A DNA stretch of 64,000 nt from G963667675 sp963667675 (GTDB lineage: Bacteria; Chloroflexota; Dehalococcoidia; Lucifugimonadales; UBA3495): NCBI GenBank assembly GCA_963667675.1, contig OY763929.1, positions 1,426,001 through 1,490,000 on the forward strand, given 5' to 3'. The notes below the pieces were generated by a model, which had not been told where the DNA came from, ran no database searches, and saw nothing but the letters and a program-made list of their open reading frames with translations. Position 1 is the first letter of the stretch. Each line of letters starts with the position of its first letter. The translations under genes and the position numbers were made by a program. Shown here piece after piece: positions 7,381-15,820 of the stretch.

Positions 7381-8766
7381 ATGCTGTCCAACCGGCCTAC
7401 GAAGTTCCTGAAACTAAGCCTGCCCTTGGCGTTTCTGTCCGCGGTGCTGATGTTCGCCTGCGGAACTCAAGAACACTCCACGGAAGCCACATCAACCGAG
7501 GATACCGCCGCTCTGGTGTGGGAGGTCTGGGAGAAAATCGACCAGTTCTATGCCGCTGGCGATGGTTTAGACACTGACGCCTTGGTAAACGGGTCCATTC
7601 GTCGCATGCTTGACCTGACCCAATCCCCGCCATACCCTTTCCTCACTGAGTTAGGTCGGCTGCGGGGCCAGGTGCAGCCCGGCGTTCCCGATGAGATGGC
7701 CGACATTTGGCGGGCCATGCTCCTGCACCAACAGCGTTGGCCCGATGTTGATTCTTCTGACTTGGCCGCAGCCGCCGTGGACGGCCTTATCGACGGCCTG
7801 AACGACCCGGATGCCGCCTTCCTTGACGTCGATAGATATCCCATCGCCCGAGAGGCAATCAGCGAAAGCCTTGAGGGCACTTATCTGGGCATCGGCGCTA
7901 GGGTCATCACCCAGGACGACCAGATACTTCTCTTCCCCTTTGAGGACAGCCCCGCCGAAAGCGCCGGTATCGAGCCGGGCGACGCCCTGCTGGAGGTGCA
8001 GGGTGTCTCCACCGACGGCAGGAGCATGGAAGAAGTGCTGGGGGACGTGACCGGTCCCGAGGGCACCAAGGTGGAACTTCTCCTAGAGCGTACAGGCGAA
8101 CCTGAACCACTGGAAGTCCAGGTGTTCCGGGACAATGTTATCCTGCAGTCCGTAGGCCGCCAGTTGACGCCGGGAGGAATCGGGTACGTGTATGTCTCTC
8201 GTTTCCGGGACAACACTGGTGACCAACTCTACGAAGCGATAGAAGACCTGCGGCGAGTCGATATGCTGGCCTTGATTCTCGACCTGCGCTCCAATCCTGG
8301 GGGATCCGAGGAGGCCGCCGGCGACGTGGCTGGACAGTTCTTGTCGCCGGGAGACGTGTTCATATACCAGGAGGACCGTAACGGAGACCGGCGGGAGCAG
8401 GTTATAAGAAGTGACTTGGATCGGTTTGACTTGGGCGACATGCCCATGGTTGTGCTGGTGAACCAAGATACCAGAGCAGAGGCAGAGGCGGTCGCTGCCG
8501 TGTTGCAAGAGGCCGATCGCGCCGTGGTGATGGGCGTCCAAACGTTCGGGGTGGGTTCAACTTATGACTTCGTTGAACTGAACGACGGTTCGGCGATCTA
8601 CATGCCTGTACTACGATGGTTTACTCCATTAGGCAGGCCGATGGGAGGCGGGGTACAACCCGATGTCCTGGTTACCTTCCAAAGTGAACCCGACGGTTTC
8701 GGGCGTGAGAGCCAGTTCAACCGGGCCTACGAATACCTGGACGGTCTACTGCCCCCATTCCGCTAG
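7381..8766 (+). CDS. S41 (CtpA/Prc-like) PDZ lipoprotein without catalytic Ser/Lys
   Basis: A protein of 461 aa counted from ATG 7381. The start is chosen because it opens a lipoprotein signal peptide with the lipobox LMFACG; the longer frame from 7315 would bury it. A helical region is followed by a PDZ domain (about residues 165-255) and an S41 peptidase domain with the conserved LILDLRSNPGG and the C-terminal GGGVQPDV. Active S41 enzymes use a Ser in SASASE and a Lys 25 residues later in TFGKG. Here the positions are Ala366 (in TRAEAE) and Val391 (in TFGVG), at exactly the expected spacing. The fold is kept but the dyad is gone, so it is most likely a pseudoprotease on the outer face of the membrane. 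Confidence 0.88.
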   Translation: MLSNRPTKFLKLSLPLAFLSAVLMFACGTQEHSTEATSTEDTAALVWEVWEKIDQFYAAGDGLDTDALVNGSIRRMLDLTQSPPYPFLTELGRLRGQVQPGVPDEMADIWRAMLLHQQRWPDVDSSDLAAAAVDGLIDGLNDPDAAFLDVDRYPIAREAISESLEGTYLGIGARVITQDDQILLFPFEDSPAESAGIEPGDALLEVQGVSTDGRSMEEVLGDVTGPEGTKVELLLERTGEPEPLEVQVFRDNVILQSVGRQLTPGGIGYVYVSRFRDNTGDQLYEAIEDLRRVDMLALILDLRSNPGGSEEAAGDVAGQFLSPGDVFIYQEDRNGDRREQVIRSDLDRFDLGDMPMVVLVNQDTRAEAEAVAAVLQEADRAVVMGVQTFGVGSTYDFVELNDGSAIYMPVLRWFTPLGRPMGGGVQPDVLVTFQSEPDGFGRESQFNRAYEYLDGLLPPFR

Positions 8767-8981
8767 GCTGCTTCCCGGCAGGTTAGGCACACAAAGCTCG
8801 AAGGGTCCTCTGGAAGAGCGTCGCCAGCCACGTTCCTCTTTCGCCCGCACACCGAACACACCACACTCGTCAGGGCTGGCGGCGTCGGCTCGGTCACTGT
8901 CTGACCGCCCCTGAATCCCTGATAGCCTGGATTGGCTTGCTTGCGTCGGAGGAATCGTTCCAGGTCCTTGCGGCGGCTCAA
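8763..8981 (-). CDS. Small zinc-ribbon protein
   Basis: A 72-aa protein with a basic N-terminal helix (SRRKDLERFLRRKQ) and a C-terminal zinc ribbon of two CxxC pairs: CSVCGRKR and, 18 residues on, CLTCREAA. It lies downstream of rplL in the same direction and its 3' end overlaps the S41 gene by 4 bp. The arrangement suggests a nucleic-acid or ribosome-associated role, but no named family was recognised. Confidence 0.65.
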   Translation of the reverse strand: MSRRKDLERFLRRKQANPGYQGFRGGQTVTEPTPPALTSVVCSVCGRKRNVAGDALPEDPSSFVCLTCREAA

Positions 8982-9018
8982 TAGTCTCTCCTGCTTTTCC
9001 CGCTGTGATAGGAAACCA

Positions 9019-9038
9019 GGCTCTACGCTACTAGAGCC
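9019..9038 (-). terminator. Hairpin after rplL
   Basis: A perfect 7-bp stem (9019-9025 with 9032-9038) and 6-nt loop lies 28 bases beyond the rplL stop. It could end the ribosomal-protein transcript, but there is no U-run after it, so it may instead only stabilise the 3' end. Confidence 0.35.
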
Positions 9039-9065
9039 AACTCAAGAGGCCCCGGCTTGGGAGGG

Positions 9066-9464
9066 CTAGCTGACCTGGACGACGGCCCCGGCCTCTTCCA
9101 GCTTGGACTTGGTCTCGTCGGCCTCTTCCTTGGCAACACCCTCTTTCACCTTCGCCGGCGCAGATTCCACCAGTTCTTTGGCTTCCCGCAGGCCCAGCGA
9201 GGTGACTTCCCGGACCGCCTTGATCACGTTGATCTTGTTGGGCCCAACTTCCTGGATGGTCACCTCGAACTCGCTCTGTTCTTCCGTTGCCCCGGCGCCG
9301 TCTGCCTGCGCCGCAGGGGCTACAGCAGCCCCAGGAGCCGCCACGGCTACGGGCGCAGCCGCGGTGATGCCGAACTCTTCCTCCAACGCCTTAACCAGGT
9401 CCGACAACTCCAGCACGTTCATTCCCTTGATTGCTTCCAGAAACTCGTCCTTTGTCATTGCCAT
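9066..9464 (-). CDS. rplL: 50S ribosomal protein L7/L12
   Basis: The acidic stalk protein (132 aa) that recruits translation factors to the large subunit. The N-terminal dimerisation helix, an Ala-rich hinge of about 30 residues (residues 35-65) and the C-terminal factor-binding domain with EFEVTIQEVGPNKINVIKAV-type residues are all in the normal order. It follows rplJ by 34 bp. Confidence 0.98.
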   Translation of the reverse strand: MAMTKDEFLEAIKGMNVLELSDLVKALEEEFGITAAAPVAVAAPGAAVAPAAQADGAGATEEQSEFEVTIQEVGPNKINVIKAVREVTSLGLREAKELVESAPAKVKEGVAKEEADETKSKLEEAGAVVQVS

Positions 9465-9498
9465 GGGTCCTCCATATTCCTGCTAAGTTATTTCCCGA

Positions 9499-10038
9499 TT
9501 AACCGCCGGACTCGGCGGCTTCCAATTGCCGGATTCTCGCTTGAAGCAACGAATCCAGGCTCTGCAACGGTCCGTTAAGGACGTTGACCAGCCTCTGCAC
9601 TGGCGCTTGTAGCTGTCCCATCAGGCTGGCCACAAGTTGCTCCTTGCTGGGCAGCGTGGCCAACCGGTTCACCTGGTCAGGCGGTAGCACCATGCCGTCC
9701 TGCAGCGCTGCGCCCTGAACGGCCAGCGTCGACCGGGTAGCCCGGCTGTATTCCGACACGGCCTTTGCTACCTCGGCCGGGTCGCCGTAGCCAAAAGCAA
9801 CCACCGTAGGTCCTTGTACTATGTCTTTCACTTGTGGCCGTTGAGCCGCGTCTGCCGCCAGGTACATCAGCGTATTCTTGACCACGGTAAACTCTACGCC
9901 CGCGGCCCGCATTCGGCGTCGCAAGTCCACCATCTCGTTGACCCCAATGCCGGTGTAATTGGCTGTCAAAGCAATGGTGCACTGCTCCAGCTTTTCCTTC
10001 AGGGCGTTAACTCTGTCTATCTTTTCCTGTGTTGGCAT
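9499..10038 (-). CDS. rplJ: 50S ribosomal protein L10
   Basis: The base of the L7/L12 stalk (179 aa). The N-terminal domain that binds 23S rRNA has the usual ALTANYTGIGVNEMVDLRR and VVKNTLMYLA segments; the C-terminal helix binds L7/L12 dimers. In bacteria L10 with L12 represses its own mRNA through a leader structure, and a structured leader lies just upstream. Confidence 0.98.
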   Translation of the reverse strand: MPTQEKIDRVNALKEKLEQCTIALTANYTGIGVNEMVDLRRRMRAAGVEFTVVKNTLMYLAADAAQRPQVKDIVQGPTVVAFGYGDPAEVAKAVSEYSRATRSTLAVQGAALQDGMVLPPDQVNRLATLPSKEQLVASLMGQLQAPVQRLVNVLNGPLQSLDSLLQARIRQLEAAESGG

Positions 10039-10053
10039 GCATCCGTCCTGCTA

Positions 10054-10089
10054 ACAAAAAATCCCTGCGCCAAGACCAATGCGCAGGGA
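10054..10089 (-). terminator. Intrinsic terminator/attenuator in the rplJ leader
   Basis: On the minus strand a 9-bp GC-rich stem (10081-10089 with 10062-10070, 10-nt loop) is followed at once by a run of U residues (10055-10061). It sits 16 bases before rplJ, inside the 177-nt space after rplA. Partial termination here would set the ratio of L11/L1 to L10/L12; the position matches the known L10 leader attenuators of other bacteria. Confidence 0.7.
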
Positions 10090-10215
10090 CGACAAGATTC
10101 CTTTTTGGAATCGCTGCGCCTGCGCTGGCGGCTTGTTCGCCCTTAACCCTGCATCCTTACAGGGGCCTGCGGTCTTTGGCGTGAACTTATGCTCTTTTGC
10201 GTCCGACTTTGTTTT

Positions 10216-10929
10216 CTAAGGGGCCTCCAATGCCTGAAGCATGGCCAGGTCTAATGGAACGCCCGGCCCCATAGACGAAGTCAAATAGGCTGATCTCAAG
10301 AACGATCCCTTCACCGCCGCCGGCTTGTCCCGTACTATGGCGTGGGTCAGGGTAGCCAGGTTGTCGGTCAGTTGCTCGACAGTAAAGCTCACCTTGCCCA
10401 CCCGGCTGTGGATAATGGCGGTGCGGTCGGTGCGGTATTCCACCCGCCCCGCTTTCGCTTCCTGTATCGCCCTGGGCAGATCTTGGGGTTGGACCATGGT
10501 GCCTGACCTGGGATTGGGCATCAGCCCGCTGCGGCCCAGCATCCTTCCCAGCCGGCCGATTTTAGGCATCACCTGGGGAACCGCCAGTCCGACCTCGAAT
10601 TCCATCCAGCCGCCTTCTATCTGCTCAATCAGGTCGTCTTCCCCGACGTAGTCCGCTCCGGCCTGCCGGGCAATGTCGGCGGCGTCGGCCCCGGCGAACA
10701 CCAATACCCGTATCTGCTTGCCCAATCCGTGGGGCAGCACCGTCACTCCGCGGACCATCTGATCGGCATGGCGCGGGTCGGCGTTGGTGCCTATGTGGAC
10801 CTCAACCGTCTCATCAAAGTTGGCGTTGGCCAATTCCTTTACCAGTTCCAACGCCTCTTGAGGCGGGTAGAGCCGGTCTTCCTCTACTCGTTCCGCTATC
10901 GCGCTGAATCTGCGGCTGTGCTTTACCAT
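10216..10929 (-). CDS. rplA: 50S ribosomal protein L1
   Basis: The L1-stalk protein (237 aa) that binds 23S rRNA near the E site. Conserved segments include FDETVEVHIGTNADPRHADQ-type residues near the N-terminus and the central MPKIGRLGRMLG and GLMPNPRSGTM. It follows rplK by 43 bp, the universal order. Confidence 0.98.
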   Translation of the reverse strand: MVKHSRRFSAIAERVEEDRLYPPQEALELVKELANANFDETVEVHIGTNADPRHADQMVRGVTVLPHGLGKQIRVLVFAGADAADIARQAGADYVGEDDLIEQIEGGWMEFEVGLAVPQVMPKIGRLGRMLGRSGLMPNPRSGTMVQPQDLPRAIQEAKAGRVEYRTDRTAIIHSRVGKVSFTVEQLTDNLATLTHAIVRDKPAAVKGSFLRSAYLTSSMGPGVPLDLAMLQALEAP

Positions 10930-10972
10930 ATCCTATGCTCTGTTATCCCGGTCCCGGATACGGCCCGGAATT

Positions 10973-11401
10973 CTATTCCTCTGCTACATTGATGCCCATG
11001 CTGCGGGCCGTGCCCTCTATGATGGCCATTGCCCCTTCCACCGAAGCGGCGTTCAAGTCGGCCAGCTTGGTCTCGGCTATTTCTTTCAACGCTCCCCGGC
11101 TGATGGTCCCCACGTGACCTTGCCGATGGTCAGAGGCGCCCTTTTCTATGTCCAGCGCCTTCCTCAACAGTTCCGACGCCGGCGGGGTCCGGGTGACGAA
11201 GGTGAACGACCGGTCTTCGTAGACCGTCAAATGCACCGGCACTATCGTCCCGCTCTGGTTAGCGGTCCGGGAATTGTACTCCTTCACGAAGCCCATGATG
11301 TTGACCCCGTGTTGCCCCAAAGCGGGACCGACCGGCGGCGCGGGAGTCGCCTTCCCGGCTTCCAATTGCAACTTGATGATTGCCCGTACCTTCTTGGCCA
11401 A
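10973..11401 (-). CDS. rplK: 50S ribosomal protein L11
   Basis: The L11 protein (142 aa) of the GTPase-associated centre. The N-terminal domain has the proline-rich PAPPVGPALGQHGVNIMGF that thiostrepton-type antibiotics contact, and the C-terminal rRNA-binding domain contains GTARSMGI. It starts 9 bp after nusG. Confidence 0.98.
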   Translation of the reverse strand: MAKKVRAIIKLQLEAGKATPAPPVGPALGQHGVNIMGFVKEYNSRTANQSGTIVPVHLTVYEDRSFTFVTRTPPASELLRKALDIEKGASDHRQGHVGTISRGALKEIAETKLADLNAASVEGAMAIIEGTARSMGINVAEE

Positions 11402-11410
11402 GTCCGGCTC

Positions 11411-11989
11411 CTAGATCCGCTCCACCTGCAGGAAGTCCAACTCCACAGGTGTCTCTCTGCCGAAGAAGGACACCAGCACCCGAACCTTGCCCTTGCTCTC
11501 ATCAATGTCGCCGACGCCCCCGATGAAGTCCACGAAAGGCCCCTCGGTGATTCTCACCGTCTCTCCGCGTTCCAGCCCAATCTTCACCCGGGTCGCGCCC
11601 GATTCCATCTGCTTGAGAATATCCTCAATCTGCTTTTCTTCCAACGGCACCGGCTTGGGCCGTTTGTCCGACTCGTCTTCGCTGGAAACGAACCCAGTCA
11701 CTCCGGGGGTGTTCCGCACCGCGTACCAGCTTTCGTCGTCCATGGACATCTGCACTAAGATATACCCCGGAAACAGCTTCCGCCGCTCCGACTTGCGCTG
11801 GCCTTCCTTGAACACCACCTCTTCTTCCGTGGGCACCAACACTTGTAGTATCCGGTCCTGCATGTCCAAGCTCTGGATGCGCAAGTTCAGATTCTTCTCG
11901 ACCACGTCCTCCTGGCCGGAGTAGGTGTGCACTATGTACCAGCGCGGTCCTTGGGGGTCTTGTATTTCTTGTCCGTTGATTGTCGTCAT
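11411..11989 (-). CDS. nusG: Transcription elongation/termination factor NusG
   Basis: NusG (192 aa) binds RNA polymerase and couples it to the ribosome or Rho. The NGN domain has WYIVHTYSGQEDVVEKNL and the KOW domain the pattern GETVRITEGPFVDFIG. The frame stays open upstream to 12142 but the ATG at 11989 gives the normal N-terminus; the extra residues are not NusG-like. It follows secE by 70 bp. Confidence 0.97.
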   Translation of the reverse strand: MTTINGQEIQDPQGPRWYIVHTYSGQEDVVEKNLNLRIQSLDMQDRILQVLVPTEEEVVFKEGQRKSERRKLFPGYILVQMSMDDESWYAVRNTPGVTGFVSSEDESDKRPKPVPLEEKQIEDILKQMESGATRVKIGLERGETVRITEGPFVDFIGGVGDIDESKGKVRVLVSFFGRETPVELDFLQVERI

Positions 11990-12059
11990 GGCGTATCTTG
12001 CCCTCAAGGGCGCCTTGTCAAGCCGCGGAGGATTCTCCAACTTGCCAAGGCGAGCGTGT

Positions 12060-12296
12060 CTACAACACGTACTTGGTGAAGGTCTCTCCGAATATCCGGT
12101 CCAGGCCTCCAAGAAAGAAACCCGCGGCCAACGCCAGAGCAATAACTATGGCCGTCAGCCGGGACGTCTCCTCCCTGCTGGGCCACACGGACTTCCTGAG
12201 TTCCGAAACCGTTTCCTGCAGGAACTGGATGGGCCGCGCTCTGCCTCCGGTTCCGGGGGAGATCATCCGGGCTGCTCTTGCCGGCGCCCTAGCCAT
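12060..12296 (-). CDS. secE: Preprotein translocase subunit SecE
   Basis: A 78-aa single-membrane-span SecE. A charged N-terminal part is followed by the conserved amphipathic helix ETVSELRKSVWPSREET and one transmembrane segment (about residues 47-65). SecE clamps SecY in the translocon. It sits between rpmG and nusG, the standard place. Confidence 0.97.
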   Translation of the reverse strand: MARAPARAARMISPGTGGRARPIQFLQETVSELRKSVWPSREETSRLTAIVIALALAAGFFLGGLDRIFGETFTKYVL

Positions 12297-12302
12297 GGTG
12301 CT

Positions 12303-12473
12303 CTACCTCACCTCTCTGTGGGCGGTGTGACTGCGGCAACGGGAGCAGTACTTCCGCAACTCCAAGCGCTGCGGGTCGTTGCGGCGGCTCTTGGTGGACG
12401 TATAGTTTCGCTCACGGCAGCCGCCGCATTGCATGGTGATGGTCTGTCTTACGTCTCCGGACTTCTTGGCCAT
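12303..12473 (-). CDS. rpmG: 50S ribosomal protein L33
   Basis: A 56-aa ribosomal protein read on the minus strand from ATG 12473 to TAG 12303. It begins MAKKSGDVRQTITMQCGGC and keeps two cysteine pairs (CGGC and CSRC), so this is the zinc-binding form. The SRRNDPQRLELRKYC segment is typical of L33. It lies 3 bp after tuf and 6 bp before secE. Confidence 0.95.
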   Translation of the reverse strand: MAKKSGDVRQTITMQCGGCRERNYTSTKSRRNDPQRLELRKYCSRCRSHTAHREVR

Positions 12474-12476
12474 TTT

Positions 12477-13661
<1,185 letters not shown>

Positions 13662-13715
13662 TTAGGTGTCGCTCCTTTGATTTTGTTGCCGAGATTCTAA
13701 GTTCGAGATTTTGAA

Positions 13716-13790
13716 TGGAGCCCAGAGGCGGGATTGAACCGCCGACCCCGTTCTTACCAAGAACGTGCTCTACCGCTGAGCTATCTGGGC
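13716..13790 (-). tRNA. tRNA-Thr(GGT)
   Basis: A complete cloverleaf: 7-bp acceptor GCCCAGA/TCTGGGC, D arm GCTC/GAGC, anticodon stem CGTTC/GAACG with loop TTGGTAA (anticodon GGT), T arm GGCGG/CCGCC with TTCAATC. CCA is encoded at the 3' end. Confidence 0.97.
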
Positions 13791-13858
13791 TGGCTGCCAG
13801 GGCCCCTTAGTCGGAGTTAATCCCATTCCATCTATTGATCTGATTAAACTATTATACA

Positions 13859-13946
13859 TGGTGGAGGGGGTAGGATTCGAACCTACGAAGCCCTTCCGGA
13901 CGCCAGATTTACAGTCTGGTGGCTTTAACCGCTCACCCACCCCTCC
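13859..13946 (-). tRNA. tRNA-Tyr(GTA)
   Basis: A class II tRNA with a long variable arm. Acceptor GGAGGGG pairs with CCCCTCC, the anticodon stem CCAGA/TCTGG encloses loop CTGTAAA (anticodon GTA), and the T arm has GGTTCGAATCC. CCA is encoded. Confidence 0.97.
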
Positions 13947-14017
13947 GTGTCTTGTCGTGTTCCTCCGCTTTCCGCAGGCCTGGCCTTGCAGCTTGCCTGC
14001 TGTCTCTTGACCTCTAG

Positions 14018-14092
14018 TGGAGCCCCAGAGGGGATTCGAACCCCTAACCTGTCGATTACAAGTCGACTGCGCTTCCATTGCGCCACAGGGGC
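14018..14092 (-). tRNA. tRNA-Thr(TGT)
   Basis: Acceptor GCCCCTG/CTGGGGC (one G-U pair), anticodon stem GTCGA/TCGAC with loop CTTGTAA (anticodon TGT), T arm AGGGG/CCCCT with TTCGAAT. CCA is encoded. It is the first gene after the operon promoter. The order Thr-Tyr-Thr-tuf resembles the thrU-tyrU-glyT-thrT-tufB locus of E. coli, without tRNA-Gly. Confidence 0.97.
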
Positions 14093-14120
14093 ATTGACCA
14101 GGCGTGGAGGCGCGCGCACT

Positions 14121-14145
14121 AAAAATAGCCCCTGATGCTGGGGCC
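14121..14145 (-). terminator. Terminator-like hairpin between promoter and first tRNA
   Basis: On the minus strand a 5-bp GC stem (14140-14144 with 14128-14132, plus a flanking G-U pair) is followed by U-rich sequence at 14121-14126. It lies between the strong promoter at 14176-14204 and the tRNA-Thr gene, so it could attenuate the whole translation operon. The stem is short, so some leakage is expected. Confidence 0.4.
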
Positions 14146-14175
14146 ATTTCAGCCGGGACAGTTAAAACGCGGCTA

Positions 14176-14204
14176 ATTATATGCAAGCCCAGGGTAAAAG
14201 TCAA
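14176..14204 (-). promoter_or_regulatory. Near-consensus sigma-70 promoter of the tRNA-tuf-ribosomal protein operon
   Basis: TTGACT (14199-14204) and a perfect TATAAT (14176-14181) are separated by exactly 17 bases, reading leftward. It is the best promoter in the window and precedes three tRNAs, tuf and the ribosomal protein genes, as expected for a strongly expressed unit. Confidence 0.85.
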
Positions 14205-14231
14205 TCGGCCTCGGCCCTTCTCGACCCCTCC

Positions 14232-14260
14232 TTGACGCTGCTGACCCCATATTCTAAACT
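14232..14260 (+). promoter_or_regulatory. Candidate promoter for apt
   Basis: TTGACG (14232-14237), a 17-nt spacer and TAAACT (14255-14260) face rightward toward apt, back to back with the tuf-operon promoter. Confidence 0.5.
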
Positions 14261-14337
14261 CCTCTCGGCGCGGCGAGCGTACCCGACCCTGACCCTTGCC
14301 TTGGCTCTGTAATGCCGCATTTGTGGATTACGACCGT

Positions 14338-14850
14338 ATGGATCTCAAGCCTTACATCCGAGCAGTTCCAGACTTCCCTGAGCCTGGCATCCTCTTTCGC
14401 GACATTACCCCCCTGCTCCAGGATGTGGATGCCTTCAGGCACGTCATCAGCTTGTTCGTCGACCGGTACCGGAACAGCCGAATAGACGCCATCGTCGCCG
14501 TGGAGTCCCGCGGCTTTATATTCGGCGCTCCCCTGGCCTACGAAATGGGAGTTTCGATAGTCCCCGCACGCAAGGAGGGTAAGCTTCCCGCGGCTACTCA
14601 CCGGGCCGAATACACTTTGGAATACGGCAAGGCCGCCATGGAGATTCACGTCGACGCCGTTGCTCCGGGCCAGAGGGTCCTTTTGCTGGACGACCTGCTG
14701 GCCACCGGCGGGACTCTGGAGGCCTCCGCCAAACTGGTGGAGATGGGCGGAGGGGTGGTTGAGGACATCGGGGTGGTCATCGAACTGCTCGACCTCAATG
14801 GCCGCCGACGCTTGGAAAACTACGAAGTCTTCTCTCTGCTCCAGTACTAG
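14338..14850 (+). CDS. apt: Adenine phosphoribosyltransferase
   Basis: Salvages adenine with PRPP to AMP. The protein (170 aa) starts with MDLKPYIRAVPDFPEPGILF, the normal N-terminus, so ATG 14338 is preferred over the upstream TTG at 14296. The ESRGFIFG segment and the PRPP-binding motif VLLLDDLLATGGT are intact. It is followed 50 bp later by the metallo-hydrolase gene. Confidence 0.95.
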   Translation: MDLKPYIRAVPDFPEPGILFRDITPLLQDVDAFRHVISLFVDRYRNSRIDAIVAVESRGFIFGAPLAYEMGVSIVPARKEGKLPAATHRAEYTLEYGKAAMEIHVDAVAPGQRVLLLDDLLATGGTLEASAKLVEMGGGVVEDIGVVIELLDLNGRRRLENYEVFSLLQY

Positions 14851-14900
14851 GGGCCCCATCGCACAGCGTTAACACCCTGGCGGGCAAACTAGGAGGCGGC

Positions 14901-15770
14901 ATGGCTAACCGGCTGACCGTGGGCAACGCTGAGGTCATCGCGGTGCTGGACATGGTGCCGCCCCCCAGGGACCCCAAACGGATGTTCCCCGATGTCACTC
15001 TCGACGACTGGGCGCCCCACCAGGACGCCTTGGAAGACGGCCAGCTTCAACTTTACTATGGCGCCTGGGTGGTGCGGTCCCAGGGGAGCACCATCTTGGT
15101 GGACACCGGCATTGGCCCCGGCCCCCATCCCACCCGCGGCAACCTTACTGGCAACCTCGATACTGAGCTTGGGCCCGTCCTGCTCCCCGCCGGCCGGTCA
15201 AACGCGCATGGCTCATACCCCGCTGACGAAGTCGACGTCGTCGTCCACACCCACCTTCATTTCGATCACGTCGGCTGGAATGTGGACTACTCCGGCGGCG
15301 GTGCTGTTCCCACCTTTCCCAACGCCCGGTACCTCGCGCCCAGGCTCGATTGGGAGTACTTCAGCCGGCCCGAGGTGCTGGCCGACAGCCCGTATATTGA
15401 GGACCAGGTCAAGCCCCTGTTCGACCTTGGAAAGATAGAACTCATAGACGGGGAGCACCGCATTACCGACGAGGTCGTCACCCTGCACACTCCCGGCCAC
15501 ACGCCGGGACACCAAGTCGTCCTCATCAGTTCCCAGGGCCAAAAGGCCATGGTCGTCGGCGACGTGCTTCACAGCAAAGTGCAAGTCGCCGAGCCCGGTT
15601 GGACCGCCGGCGTGGACGTCGACAAGAAAGCCAGCCGCAAGAGCCGCGCTGTCCTGCTGGACCGCGCCGAGAACGAAGGTTACGCGGTGGCCGCCGGACA
15701 CTTCCACCCCATGGAAAACATCGGCAAAGTAGTCCGGCTGGAAGGCAGGCGTTACTGGCAGGGCTTGTGA
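14901..15770 (+). CDS. Metallo-beta-lactamase-fold hydrolase
   Basis: A 289-aa cytosolic MBL-fold enzyme. The binuclear metal site is complete: HTHLHFDH (His116, 118, Asp120-121 region), a later His in HTPGHTPGH, Asp in VVGDVLH and a final His in AAGHFHPM. The layout resembles the lactonase/glyoxalase II-like group; the substrate is unknown. AGGAGG lies 5 bases before ATG. It precedes the UGSC operon on the same strand and may be part of it. Confidence 0.85.
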   Translation: MANRLTVGNAEVIAVLDMVPPPRDPKRMFPDVTLDDWAPHQDALEDGQLQLYYGAWVVRSQGSTILVDTGIGPGPHPTRGNLTGNLDTELGPVLLPAGRSNAHGSYPADEVDVVVHTHLHFDHVGWNVDYSGGGAVPTFPNARYLAPRLDWEYFSRPEVLADSPYIEDQVKPLFDLGKIELIDGEHRITDEVVTLHTPGHTPGHQVVLISSQGQKAMVVGDVLHSKVQVAEPGWTAGVDVDKKASRKSRAVLLDRAENEGYAVAAGHFHPMENIGKVVRLEGRRYWQGL

Positions 15771-15820
15771 TCCCTGCCCGTCAACTTCCGTAGTTGGCCG
15801 GTCAAAAAGGAGGTCCAGCC

